From JALOAR01 sp041649615 (GTDB taxonomy: Bacteria; Patescibacteriota; Minisyncoccia; UBA6257; Colwellbacteraceae): 28,690 nucleotides of DNA. The notes under the pieces were generated by a model. It saw only the letters and a program-made list of their open reading frames with translations. It ran no database searches and had not been told where the DNA came from. The DNA lies in assembly GCA_041649615.1 (NCBI GenBank), contig JBAZMT010000009.1, positions 1-28,690 of the forward strand, given 5' to 3'. Below are positions 1 through 7,978 of the stretch, one piece after another. The position numbers were made by a program, and so were the translations under genes. Position 1 is the first letter of the stretch, and each line of letters opens with the position of its first letter.

Positions 1-1
1 T

Positions 2-523
2 TTGACTCCCGAACCGACACTTTCTTCGACTCCCATACCGACCGAAACTCCCGTACCCACGGAGACGCCTACCACTGAAGTGTTCATCTTCAAGAACGGT
101 GCTCTCTGGAAGGAAGCGTTCTTTGTCCACTTCTTGGATGGGTCTGAGAGCGCCATCGTGGGCATTCCTTCTATCCTCGTAGGGACGGAACTTATTGCTC
201 CGATGAATGCTTATGTCAATATTGGCGCTCCTGCTGGCGGTGGGTATACCCTGGTGATTATTTCGAAAAATAGAGATTGGAGTACTGGCTTTGCTCTTGC
301 CTTTGCGGCTAAATCGTTGAAACTAAAGGACAGCGTAAAGGATGGTAAAGTTCAAAAGGGAGATCCGTTCGCTGTAGTGGAAGATAACAGTGAATTTAGG
401 AGTCCCTTCTTCAGTGAAAACGAGAAGATCTCTCTCACAATAGGTCCTGTTGAAGAACCTAATGAGGTGTTCTTCAGTGATCCAAAGGAATATCTTCGTG
501 CATTGATTCAATCTGCAGAGTGA
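2..523 (+). CDS. Surface protein with degenerate LytM-like domain, copy 1 of 3 (5' end outside window)
   Basis: The reading frame is open at the left edge, so the N-terminus is missing. What remains is a Pro/Thr/Glu-rich spacer (about residues 1-25), then a globular domain of about 140 residues. That domain has the layout of an M23/LytM beta-sandwich: a GTELIAP strand-turn, a glycine-rich turn before a hydrophobic strand (LVIIS), a KGDPFAVVE segment and a final DPKEYL. The zinc-binding His and Asp residues of active M23 peptidases are absent, so I expect a non-catalytic binding domain. By analogy with copies 2 and 3 it should be anchored by one N-terminal membrane helix and face outward. The start of the gene is identical in DNA to copy 2 and the middle is close to copy 3. 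The fold assignment is inference; the function is unknown. Confidence 0.6.
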   Translation: MTPEPTLSSTPIPTETPVPTETPTTEVFIFKNGALWKEAFFVHFLDGSESAIVGIPSILVGTELIAPMNAYVNIGAPAGGGYTLVIISKNRDWSTGFALAFAAKSLKLKDSVKDGKVQKGDPFAVVEDNSEFRSPFFSENEKISLTIGPVEEPNEVFFSDPKEYLRALIQSAE

Positions 524-538
524 CCCTACAGATCTGAG

Positions 539-565
539 CCCGCCGCAACTTGCGACGGGTTTTCT
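539..565 (+). terminator. Intrinsic terminator after surface protein copy 1
   Basis: A GC-rich hairpin (left arm CCCGCCGCAA, right arm TTGCGACGGG, one G-U-type pair) is followed by TTTTCT. The same 27 nt recurs at 1264-1290 after copy 2, so the terminator was duplicated together with the gene. Confidence 0.8.
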
Positions 566-584
566 ATAGAAAGGAGATGATTGA

Positions 585-1256
585 ATGAAATGGAAAATAG
601 GAATTCTTATTGTTACATTTGGAGTGTTGCTAATCATTGGATTGATTTTTAGTCTCAAACATCCAATATCTCCGGCAACACCCACCAAAACGACCATCTC
701 TACGGCAACTCCAGTGATAACGGATAAGCCGACTCAAACTCCTACTTTGACTCCCGAACCGACACTTTCTTCGACTCCCATACCGACCGAAACTCCCGTA
801 CCCACGGAGACGCCTACCACTGAAGTGTTCATCTTCAAGAACGGTGCTCTCTGGAAGGAAGCGTTCTTTGTCACTCCTTTGAATGGGGCTGCTAAAACCG
901 TGGGTTTTCCTTCTGTTCTAGCTGGAACAGAACTTGTAGCTCCGATAGACGGTCATGTGCAAACAGTTTTGCCGTTGAAGGGAGGATGCGAACTTGTAAT
1001 CATCTCGGAAAGGGAAGATTGGATTGCTAACCCGAGCGAGTTTGCTCTTGTCTTTGCGGCGAAGTCTTGGGAGAAACCGGTAAAAGTCGGAGCGATTAAG
1101 AAGGGTGAAGTCTTTGCGGTAGTAGAGAGCGGGAGCGAATTCGAAGGTTATTACAAGGAGAAGATATCTCTGGCGATAAGCTCGGATAATGAACCGAGTG
1201 GAGTTCAGACGGATCCTAAGGAATATCTTCTCGCGTTAATTCAGTCTGTGAAGTAA
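585..1256 (+). CDS. Membrane-tethered surface protein with degenerate LytM-like domain, copy 2 of 3
   Basis: This 223-residue protein starts at an ATG with a strong ribosome-binding site (AAGGAG at 570-575, 9 nt upstream). Residues 5-24 form one membrane helix. Residues about 30-80 are a Pro/Thr-rich stalk with many TPTP/TETP repeats, probably crossing the cell envelope and possibly glycosylated. Residues about 85-223 are the same domain as in copies 1 and 3, with the motifs GTELVAPIDG, KKGEVFAVVE and DPKEYL. These resemble the core strands of M23 peptidases, but the H/D/HxH metal ligands are missing. I infer a binding or structural surface role. The gene lies tandemly between two paralogues and ends in its own terminator, so each copy can be transcribed separately. 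Confidence 0.65.
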   Translation: MKWKIGILIVTFGVLLIIGLIFSLKHPISPATPTKTTISTATPVITDKPTQTPTLTPEPTLSSTPIPTETPVPTETPTTEVFIFKNGALWKEAFFVTPLNGAAKTVGFPSVLAGTELVAPIDGHVQTVLPLKGGCELVIISEREDWIANPSEFALVFAAKSWEKPVKVGAIKKGEVFAVVESGSEFEGYYKEKISLAISSDNEPSGVQTDPKEYLLALIQSVK

Positions 1257-1263
1257 CTCTTAA

Positions 1264-1290
1264 CCCGCCGCAACTTGCGACGGGTTTTCT
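1264..1290 (+). terminator. Intrinsic terminator after surface protein copy 2
   Basis: This hairpin with a T-rich tail is identical over 27 nt to the one at 539-565. Confidence 0.8.
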
Positions 1291-1339
1291 GTATCCACAG
1301 GCTTACAGAAAGAGGAATAAGTTATAATTAAAAGAAGGA

Positions 1340-1984
1340 ATGAAAAATAGGAAGGTTCTGATAATTATAGGCGCGAGCATTCTTGTCGTATTAATAGGCG
1401 TTCTTATTTTTTTGTCTTTTAAGAATCCAGAGCTTTTAAGCAAAACTCCACTAGAGATTGTTACGGGTAAGCCCAGCGGTGAAATCCCGAGTGAGGGAGG
1501 AACTACCACGACTCCAACTGTTCCTACTATTCCAACTTCTCCTACTGATTTTATTCTTCCTGATTCTCTCTGGAAGGACGCGTTCTTTGTCCATTTCTTG
1601 GATGGCTCTGAGAGCGCTATTGTAGGCATTCCCTCTGTTCCAATGGGAATGGAACTTATTGCTCCGATGAGTGGCTATGTTAGTATTGGTGCTCCTATTG
1701 GCGGTGGATGCACTCTAATAATCATCTCAGAAAATAGAGATTGGAGTACTGGCTTTGCTCTTGCCTTTGCGGCTAAATCGTTGAAATTGTTGAAGGATGA
1801 TAGGGTTCAAAAGGGAGAGACTTTTGCCGTTGTGGAAGATAACAATGAGATCAAAGGTTTCTTCAGTGAAAACGAGAAGATCTCTCTCACAATAGGTCCT
1901 GTTGAAGAACCTAATGAGGTGTTTGGTCAACTTGTGATAGGACCAAAAATGTATGTAGAAAACTTAGTTGAGGAGAATGATTAA
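1340..1984 (+). CDS. Membrane-tethered surface protein with degenerate LytM-like domain, copy 3 of 3
   Basis: This 214-residue protein begins with a basic MKNRK and a membrane helix (residues 6-27), followed by a shorter Thr/Pro linker (about 45-70) than in copy 2. The globular domain matches copy 1 closely over most of its length (GMELIAPMSG, GCTLIIIS, a long identical ALAFAAKSL stretch, GPVEEPNEV), but its C-terminus differs and lacks DPKEYL. A TATAAT box at 1323-1328 lies 11 nt before the ATG. A GAAGGA lies directly against the ATG, too close to act as a normal ribosome-binding site, so a near-leaderless mRNA is possible. The stop codon overlaps the start region of the next gene. Metal-ligand residues are absent, so an enzyme is unlikely. 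Confidence 0.6.
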   Translation: MKNRKVLIIIGASILVVLIGVLIFLSFKNPELLSKTPLEIVTGKPSGEIPSEGGTTTTPTVPTIPTSPTDFILPDSLWKDAFFVHFLDGSESAIVGIPSVPMGMELIAPMSGYVSIGAPIGGGCTLIIISENRDWSTGFALAFAAKSLKLLKDDRVQKGETFAVVEDNNEIKGFFSENEKISLTIGPVEEPNEVFGQLVIGPKMYVENLVEEND

Positions 1985-4049
1985 AAAAAAGATGATGAAG
2001 AAATATATATTATTTTTTACGGCAATCATTTTTCTTTCAATTGGTGTTTTTTTTGTTTTTAGTAAGCATGTTGATGCTGCCTATTATTCTATTGATAAGG
2101 TTTGTAAGAACACTGCAGGAAATAGTACATCCAATTGTGGTACTGCTTGCAAGCAACTTTGCGATAAAACAGACTTTACTTTTAAAACAACGATTGTTAG
2201 TGAGTTTGGCAATAGTGCGTGGAACGGGGTAAAGAGTTTCTGTAAAAGTAGGATGGGCACTACAGGTTCTTATAAGAATTATAATGCAACAGCTTATCTT
2301 ACTATTAGCTACGTGTATGGTTTTCCTGCTACGTATACATATGGTACATACGCCGTATATGCTGCTGCCGTTTGTTCTACCGCCGATAAATGTTCCGCGA
2401 GTACGTGTGCCAATAGCGGTTCCACATTAAGACTTGGATATTGTAGTTGCGCTGTTGGAGGTAATTACAAGCAGTGTTGTAAAAAAGAAGGAAGTACCTA
2501 TAAAACGGTAAAGGCCCAAAAATATTATGGGTCATCTAATGATGATATGTTGCCGGATGAAGGAGTTTGCGGAAGCGGCATGAGCATATTCTATTGCGGC
2601 AGTTATGGATGCAAATGTCCTGTTCCTGTAACTGTTAAACTCTATCTAAATGGTGATCAATCCTTGACTTCAACTACCTTAAAGCCGGGAGATCCTTTAA
2701 CTCTTAATTGGAGTTCTGGTAATGCCGATAAATGTGTTTCCTCTAACTTTGCGACGAGCAATAAAGCAAGCGGGTCAATCGGAGTTAACACGGGCAGCTT
2801 TACGGAGAGAGCAGAACCGTATGTCTATACGGTTACCTGTTCCAGATTTTATGATCAAAAAACATACGGAAACGGCGTAACGATGACCGCTTCTGCTCAA
2901 GTTGAAGTCTATTCCGGTCAAGTTCCCACTTGCCGTGCAAATATCACCGCGTCTCCTTCCCGTATCGCGGAAGGGGATTCTTCAACGCTTGATTGGTCGT
3001 CTACGGAAGCTTCGGGTTGTTCTCTAAACAGTGAGACGGTATCCACGTCGGGTTCACGAACCGTTTCTCCCGCAGCCACTACTACTTATGCATTAAGATG
3101 CGACTCTTCCGATGGATCGGGAGCTTGTCAGAAGTCGGCTACGATTACGGTTGGCGAACCTGGTGTTTGTCCGTATTACACTGGTCCTACCGCGGTTGAT
3201 GCGGGACTAACGGTCTCTGGTGCGGGAGCGGGAAGTTGCCTCCCGGGAGGAGAATCAGCCCGATTAACTATCAACTGGAGCGGGGCAAACATGAATAAGT
3301 GCAATGAGATTATCGGCGGAGGGACACCCAATAATGACAACATAACTTGTAAAGGAAATTGGGGGCTTGATCGTTCCGGTACGGGAAGCCTTTCCGATTC
3401 CGATTCCGTTGCTCCCAAGTCTGGTGTATATACGTTGACTTGCACTCGTCCCGATTATACTTGTACGAATACCAATTCTTTTGGAAATCAATCTTCTTGC
3501 GAAGCGAGTTGTAACGCGCTTAAAGAATCTTATCCTGCCATTGAAACTTGTTCTTGCGCGGGAGGCAATCAAACGGTTCAGTCTGAAATGATTTGTTCCT
3601 CCACGGCATCCGCCAGTTCCGCCGAATTCAATTATCTTGAGGCTCCACGATTCACCACAAACGGTTTGGTTACCGAGCCTGCGGGAAGAACTCAAATACT
3701 TTTGAATCAGTCCGTTGTTCTTGCCTGGAGCGTGGCGAATCCCGAGGGGGGAACTACTCTTAGTTGTTATCCGAGCGTTTCTCCCGGAGACGGAACGGGA
3801 TGGACGGATCAGCCACAACCTTTCGGGGCGGAAGGCAGAAAGACCGTTTCTCCAAAAGTTTCCACCACTTATCTTTTGACTTGCAGAAACGTTTCCGCTG
3901 AAGACCCTTCCTGCTTTAACGAAACTACGGCGGAATACACGATCAAAGTGTTTACTCCCGATTTGCAAGAAATTCCGGCTTACCAGAGCGGATTTCTGAA
4001 GATGTTTGGAAAGATACTGGAAGGGATGAAAGGATTCAAACTGAATTAG
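1977..4049 (+). CDS. Secreted Cys-rich surface protein with Ig-like repeats
   Basis: This protein of about 690 residues has a typical signal peptide: several Lys, then a hydrophobic run to about residue 25, then VDA-A as a likely cleavage site. The first 200 mature residues are rich in Cys, Tyr and Ser. They are followed by at least three Ig-like beta-domains with the recurring pattern 'G-x-S/P-x-TL-x-WSS-x-x-A-x-x-C ... TTTY-x-L-x-C' (residues about 220-310, 320-395 and 560-665). Such domains are common in Parcubacteria surface proteins. Many paired cysteines suggest an extracytoplasmic, disulfide-bonded protein. No C-terminal anchor is visible. ATG 1977 overlaps the previous gene by 8 nt. 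The AGGAG at 1971-1975 is badly spaced for it, and ATG 1992 or TTG 1968 are alternatives. Probable adhesin or envelope protein; exact role unknown. Confidence 0.65.
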   Translation: MIKKKMMKKYILFFTAIIFLSIGVFFVFSKHVDAAYYSIDKVCKNTAGNSTSNCGTACKQLCDKTDFTFKTTIVSEFGNSAWNGVKSFCKSRMGTTGSYKNYNATAYLTISYVYGFPATYTYGTYAVYAAAVCSTADKCSASTCANSGSTLRLGYCSCAVGGNYKQCCKKEGSTYKTVKAQKYYGSSNDDMLPDEGVCGSGMSIFYCGSYGCKCPVPVTVKLYLNGDQSLTSTTLKPGDPLTLNWSSGNADKCVSSNFATSNKASGSIGVNTGSFTERAEPYVYTVTCSRFYDQKTYGNGVTMTASAQVEVYSGQVPTCRANITASPSRIAEGDSSTLDWSSTEASGCSLNSETVSTSGSRTVSPAATTTYALRCDSSDGSGACQKSATITVGEPGVCPYYTGPTAVDAGLTVSGAGAGSCLPGGESARLTINWSGANMNKCNEIIGGGTPNNDNITCKGNWGLDRSGTGSLSDSDSVAPKSGVYTLTCTRPDYTCTNTNSFGNQSSCEASCNALKESYPAIETCSCAGGNQTVQSEMICSSTASASSAEFNYLEAPRFTTNGLVTEPAGRTQILLNQSVVLAWSVANPEGGTTLSCYPSVSPGDGTGWTDQPQPFGAEGRKTVSPKVSTTYLLTCRNVSAEDPSCFNETTAEYTIKVFTPDLQEIPAYQSGFLKMFGKILEGMKGFKLN

Positions 4050-4060
4050 AACTTAAAAAA

Positions 4061-4082
4061 TCCGCCGTTCGGCGGATTTTTC
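4061..4082 (+). terminator. Intrinsic terminator after Ig-like surface protein
   Basis: A perfect TCCGCC/GGCGGA hairpin with a TTCG-containing loop is preceded by A6 and followed by TTTTTCTT. It closes the surface-protein block before the pilus cluster. Confidence 0.85.
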
Positions 4083-4205
4083 TTGGAGAGATGGAGTTAA
4101 TTAATTGAAACAGGGTTGTGGTATTTTTTAGTAGTATTTTTATCAACGTGTAAACTGTTCCACAATAGGGAATAGAAATAGTGGAAGGTAAAGAGCTTTG
4201 TAGAG

Positions 4206-4211
4206 TATAAT
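4206..4211 (+). promoter_or_regulatory. -10 box of pilT, placed for a leaderless mRNA
   Basis: A perfect TATAAT ends 8 nt before the pilT ATG. Transcription would start within 1-2 nt of the start codon. No good -35 box and no Shine-Dalgarno sequence are visible. Confidence 0.55.
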
Positions 4212-4219
4212 TAAGACGC

Positions 4220-5290
4220 ATGGACTACAAGCAAAAACTTAGCGAATTGCTTCTTACGGCAGCGAGGCAAAACGCTTCCGACCTTCATCTTGCCGTTGGC
4301 AGAAGACCGACTTTGAGAATAGACGGGGCGCTTATAAGCCTCCAAAAAGATCCGATACTTACGCCCGAAGACACGCAGGGGCTTGCGCTTGCGCTTTTGA
4401 CGCCCGTTTTGAAAGAAAGGCTTACAAAATACGGGGATGTTGACTTTACTTACGCTTTTGAGGACAAGGCGCGTTTCAGGACGAACGTCTATTTCCAGAG
4501 AGGATTTTTGGCGGTGGCGCTTCGGTTGATTCCCGCCCAAATTAGGACGATTGACGAATTGAGGTTGCCGCCCTTGCTTCATGAATTCGGGAAGTTATCG
4601 CAGGGATTCGTTCTTGTCGTGGGACCGGCGGGTCAGGGAAAATCAACCACTCTTGCGGCAATTTTAGACGAGATAAACCACAAAAGGATGGATCACATCA
4701 TTACGGTTGAAGATCCGATTGAATATCTTTTCGTTCAAGACAAATCAATCATTTCGCAGAGAGAAGTTTCAACTGACAGTCCGGACTTTCACCGCGCTTT
4801 ACGGTCATTGCTTCGCCAAGATCCGGACGTGCTTATGATAGGAGAAATGCGCGATAGAGAATCAATTTCTACCGCAATGACGGCGGCGGAAACGGGGCAT
4901 TTGGTTTTTTCCACCTTGCATACCAATTCAGCGGCGCAAACGATAGATCGCATAGTGGATTCATTCCCTGCCGAACAGCAAGATCAGGCGGCTTCGCAAT
5001 TAGCGGCAACGATTGTCGGAATAATTTCGCAGAGACTTGTGCCGAAAATAGACGGAGGGCGGGTGCCCGCTTGCGAATTGATGATCGCGAATTCAGCCAT
5101 CAGAAACCTAATTCGAGAAAAGAAATTCTTCCAGATAGATTTGGTTATAGAAACGAGCTTGCAGGAGGGAATGATAACGTTGAATCGTTCGCTCGCGGAG
5201 CTCGTAAAAAGAAGAGAGGTGGCGCTTGAGACGGCAGAGATGTATTCATTGAACCCAAGCGAACTCAGACTTTTACTTGAAAGAATATAG
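4220..5290 (+). CDS. pilT: Type IV pilus retraction ATPase PilT
   Basis: This 356-residue protein matches the PilT length and lacks the extra N-terminal domain of PilB. It shows a Walker A motif GPAGQGKST (about 135-143), an Asp box (ITVEDPIEY, 161-169), a Walker B region with the PilT-type IGEMRD (207-212) and a His box (GHLVFSTLHTN, 226-236). PilT hexamers hydrolyse ATP at the cytoplasmic base of the pilus to depolymerise pilin. The ATG is chosen because the -10 box lies just upstream and the family N-terminus begins here. It heads the pilus cluster, 106 nt before pilC. No PilB extension ATPase is present in the window, so it could lie elsewhere, or this protein could serve more broadly. 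Confidence 0.9.
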   Translation: MDYKQKLSELLLTAARQNASDLHLAVGRRPTLRIDGALISLQKDPILTPEDTQGLALALLTPVLKERLTKYGDVDFTYAFEDKARFRTNVYFQRGFLAVALRLIPAQIRTIDELRLPPLLHEFGKLSQGFVLVVGPAGQGKSTTLAAILDEINHKRMDHIITVEDPIEYLFVQDKSIISQREVSTDSPDFHRALRSLLRQDPDVLMIGEMRDRESISTAMTAAETGHLVFSTLHTNSAAQTIDRIVDSFPAEQQDQAASQLAATIVGIISQRLVPKIDGGRVPACELMIANSAIRNLIREKKFFQIDLVIETSLQEGMITLNRSLAELVKRREVALETAEMYSLNPSELRLLLERI

Positions 5291-5396
5291 AGCATAATTT
5301 TCAATTTCTAATTTTCAATTCACAACTACCAAATCACAATTTTCAATTTATAATCACAACTCACAAAAACTAACTCGCAACTGAAGGAATTCACAA
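5291..5396 (+). repeat. Low-complexity AT-rich spacer
   Basis: This 106-nt spacer contains repeated short words (ATTTTCAATT, TCACAA, AACTCACAA) and almost no G until the AAGGA ribosome-binding site at 5384-5388. A TATAAT at 5349-5354 could start pilC transcription. A similar A/C-rich stretch lies at 9061-9130, before another pilin gene. Confidence 0.5.
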
Positions 5397-6614
5397 ATGA
5401 CAAGGTTTGAATATCAAGCAAAAGACCAGTCCGGCCAATTGCAAGTCGGTTTTATTGAGGCCGAGAACAGAGACGGGGCGGCGCAAAGACTCTTTGCCGA
5501 TAATTTGTACGTTTTAAGCCTTACCGAAGCGAATAAAGGAGGTATTTTGGATTCCATCAAGGGATTATTCAACAAGGTGTCTCAAAAAGACCTGATGGTT
5601 TTTACGAGGCAGTTTTCCACTTTACTTGAGTCGGGCACGCCGCTTTCGGAATCTTTAAGAACGCTTGCAAACCAAACACGCAAACCGCTTCTTCGCGAAA
5701 CGATAATTGAAATACAGGGAGAAATTGATTCGGGACTGTCGCTTTCGCAGGCGATGGAGAGGTATCCGCGCATTTTCACCGAATTTTACGTAAACATGGT
5801 GCGTTCCGCCGAAGTTACGGGACGCGTTGACGAAGTGATGAACTTTTTGGCCGATTATTTGGAAAAACAGACAATACTTTCATCAAAAGTAAGAAACGCC
5901 CTAATTTATCCGATATTTATGATAGTGCTTTTGTTTTTGATAGTTATATTTATGTCCGTGGGAGTTTTTCCCCAAATCGGAAGCGTTTTTCAGGAGCTCG
6001 GATCCGAATTGCCGGCGGCGACCAAAGCGCTTATTGCGTTTGGTGAGTTCTTGACCAACTGGTGGTGGGCGGCGCTTGTCGGATTGGGAGTCGTCATTTT
6101 CGCGTTTGCAGATTACTTCAGAAGTAAAGAAGGAAAAGTACTTTTAGATGAAATAATACTTCGATTACCGATCGCGAATAGGATACTCAAAAACATGTAT
6201 GTTTCTCGTTTTTCCGATTCGGTTTCGGTTCTTACAAGAGGAGGCGTAGCGATAGTGCAGTCGCTTGAAATAACGGCAAGAACAATCGGAAGCGCCGTTT
6301 ACGGTGAAATACTTAAAGAAGCGGCCGACGAAGTGAAAAACGGATCTTTGCTTTCGCAAGCTCTTCTCAAATATCCGAGATATTTTCCGCCACTCGTAAG
6401 CCAAATGCTTGCCGTGGGAGAAAGGACCGGAAGAACGGACGTTCTTTTGAAGAAAATGTCCGCTTTTTACGGAAGAGAGGTGGAAGATCTGGTGGGAGGA
6501 CTCGTGGAACTTATTCAGCCGGTCTTAATGCTTTTAATCGGAGGGGTGGTAGGGTTTCTCTTTATTTCAATACTTGCTCCGATTTACGGATTTATCCAGC
6601 AATCGCTTCACTAG
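5397..6614 (+). CDS. pilC: Type IV pilus inner-membrane platform protein PilC
   Basis: This 405-residue protein of the type II secretion F family is the usual length. It has two repeated cytoplasmic helical domains (about 70-190 and 270-390), each with the FxRQFxTLLxxGxPL-type pattern (FTRQFSTLLESG in the first), and three hydrophobic segments (about 170-195, 215-240 and 370-400). PilC sits in the membrane under the growing pilus and couples the ATPases to pilin insertion or removal. AAGGA at 5384-5388 with 8-nt spacing supports this ATG. It lies between pilT and the pilin genes, as expected. Confidence 0.92.
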   Translation: MTRFEYQAKDQSGQLQVGFIEAENRDGAAQRLFADNLYVLSLTEANKGGILDSIKGLFNKVSQKDLMVFTRQFSTLLESGTPLSESLRTLANQTRKPLLRETIIEIQGEIDSGLSLSQAMERYPRIFTEFYVNMVRSAEVTGRVDEVMNFLADYLEKQTILSSKVRNALIYPIFMIVLLFLIVIFMSVGVFPQIGSVFQELGSELPAATKALIAFGEFLTNWWWAALVGLGVVIFAFADYFRSKEGKVLLDEIILRLPIANRILKNMYVSRFSDSVSVLTRGGVAIVQSLEITARTIGSAVYGEILKEAADEVKNGSLLSQALLKYPRYFPPLVSQMLAVGERTGRTDVLLKKMSAFYGREVEDLVGGLVELIQPVLMLLIGGVVGFLFISILAPIYGFIQQSLH

Positions 6615-6630
6615 AAAAACTCGGTTGTGA

Positions 6631-6636
6631 TACAAT
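6631..6636 (+). promoter_or_regulatory. Candidate -10 box before the first pilin gene
   Basis: TACAAT ends 9 nt before the ATG. There is no ribosome-binding site, so the mRNA would be nearly leaderless. This would allow the pilin to be expressed separately from pilTC. Confidence 0.4.
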
Positions 6637-6645
6637 TAAAGCGCA

Positions 6646-7122
6646 ATGTTAAAGAAACATTCAGCGCGGTTTCAGGAGGGGTTTACCCTTATTGAAATGG
6701 CCATAGTTATCGTGGTTATCGGTATTCTTATGGGGATAGTTTTCCAAGGAGTAAGAGGAGTGCAAAAGAACGCGAGAGATACCAGAAGACTTGCCGATTT
6801 GCGAAGGGTTCAAACGCACCTGGAACTTTACTTCCAAAAATGCGGACATTATCCGACCGCGGGAAATTGCGGCGCCGGCGGAGGAGGGGGCGCAGCGAGC
6901 AGTTTAACCTGGACCGAATTGACCAATAAACTGAGCGAAGTGGTCAATGCAAGCGAAATTCCAAAAGATCCAAGGAATGACCAGTCGTACGTGTATTACT
7001 TCGGCGATGGCGGTTTTGACTACGTGCTTGCCGCTCACATGGAGAATTTAGGAACCAACAGGGAGGTAACCGGAGCGTTCGGAGAGCTTCAGTGTGACAC
7101 ACTTTATTGCATAAGGGATTAA
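6646..7122 (+). CDS. Type IV pilin (probable major pilin)
   Basis: This 158-residue protein has a class III signal: a 12-residue leader ending in Gly, then FTLIE with Glu at +5 and a hydrophobic helix to about residue 35. PilD should cut after the Gly and methylate the new N-terminus. The C-terminal head carries two Cys pairs (CGHYPTAGNC and CDTLYC), suggesting two disulfides, plus a Gly/Ala-rich loop. It is the first and most canonical pilin in the cluster and directly precedes pilD, so I take it as the main subunit, but a pseudopilin role cannot be excluded. Confidence 0.85.
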   Translation: MLKKHSARFQEGFTLIEMAIVIVVIGILMGIVFQGVRGVQKNARDTRRLADLRRVQTHLELYFQKCGHYPTAGNCGAGGGGGAASSLTWTELTNKLSEVVNASEIPKDPRNDQSYVYYFGDGGFDYVLAAHMENLGTNREVTGAFGELQCDTLYCIRD

Positions 7123-7125
7123 AGA

Positions 7126-7977
7126 ATGATTCTTTCGGTCTTATTTCTTTTCTGTTTGGGAACGATAATAGGCAGTTTTCTCAATGTCCTTATTTTGCGT
7201 TACAGACCGGGAGGAGCGGTTTTTGGAAGACATTTAGGAGGACGATCGGCCTGTCCCAAATGCGGGAAAATACTTCATTGGTACGAACTTATTCCGATCG
7301 CGAGTTTCATAGTCCAGCTCGGAAGATGCCGAGGGTGCAAGAAAGGAATAGCGTTCCAATATCCGCTCGTAGAAATATTATCAGGGACGATTTTGGCGAC
7401 CGTGCCGTTTATTTTAGGAATGACTCCGCACGCGTTCATATGGGCGGCGGCGTTGCTTTTACTTCTTGCCGCGGCGATCATAGACGCGCGAAATTACGTT
7501 ATTCCCGATGCGCTTACGATAGTTATCGCTTTATTGGGGGTCACTTCCACGGCAATGGTGGCGCTTGGAAAGATAGCGCACATAAGTCTTACTCCCGGAA
7601 CATTTCTCGGAAGCTATTCATATATGTTCGGGCTTACCCAAAACATATGGATCAATCATCTTGTCGCGGCGCTTGCGGCAGGAGCATTTTTCTCGGTGGT
7701 GGCGCTTATATCAAAAGGCAGGGCAATGGGATGGGGGGACGTAAAACTTGCCGCGGCGGCGGGAATTCTTATCGGTTGGCCGGACATAATTATGACGATA
7801 ATGTTTGCTTTCATTATCGGCGCGATTTACGGATTAGTCATGCTTATAACAAAAAAAAAGAAACTTAGGGACGCGCTGCCGTTCGGCCCCTTCATCGTCA
7901 TCGGGACAATGACCGTTTTTTATTTCGGGGAATATCTAGTGTCTTTGTATTTCAAGTTTCTCAATTTGGGAGCATGA
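7126..7977 (+). CDS. pilD: Prepilin peptidase / N-methyltransferase PilD
   Basis: This 283-residue integral membrane aspartic protease removes leader peptides from the prepilins and methylates the new N-terminus. The cytoplasmic domain has the four zinc cysteines (CPKC at 43-46, CRGC at 68-71) around the family motif WYELIPIASF. The two catalytic Asp residues lie in IIDARNYVIPD (D119) and GWGDVKL (D204). Several membrane helices follow. Its ATG is 3 nt after the pilin stop, so it is translated in the same operon. All substrates it needs are encoded on both sides. Confidence 0.94.
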   Translation: MILSVLFLFCLGTIIGSFLNVLILRYRPGGAVFGRHLGGRSACPKCGKILHWYELIPIASFIVQLGRCRGCKKGIAFQYPLVEILSGTILATVPFILGMTPHAFIWAAALLLLLAAAIIDARNYVIPDALTIVIALLGVTSTAMVALGKIAHISLTPGTFLGSYSYMFGLTQNIWINHLVAALAAGAFFSVVALISKGRAMGWGDVKLAAAAGILIGWPDIIMTIMFAFIIGAIYGLVMLITKKKKLRDALPFGPFIVIGTMTVFYFGEYLVSLYFKFLNLGA

Positions 7978-7978
7978 C

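Noticed and set aside
3264..3968. 234-residue minus-strand frame
   Set aside because: It is a shadow of the Ig-like surface protein, basic and without motifs.
7107..7868. 253-residue plus-strand frame
   Set aside because: It overlaps pilD in another frame; the pilD motifs are decisive.
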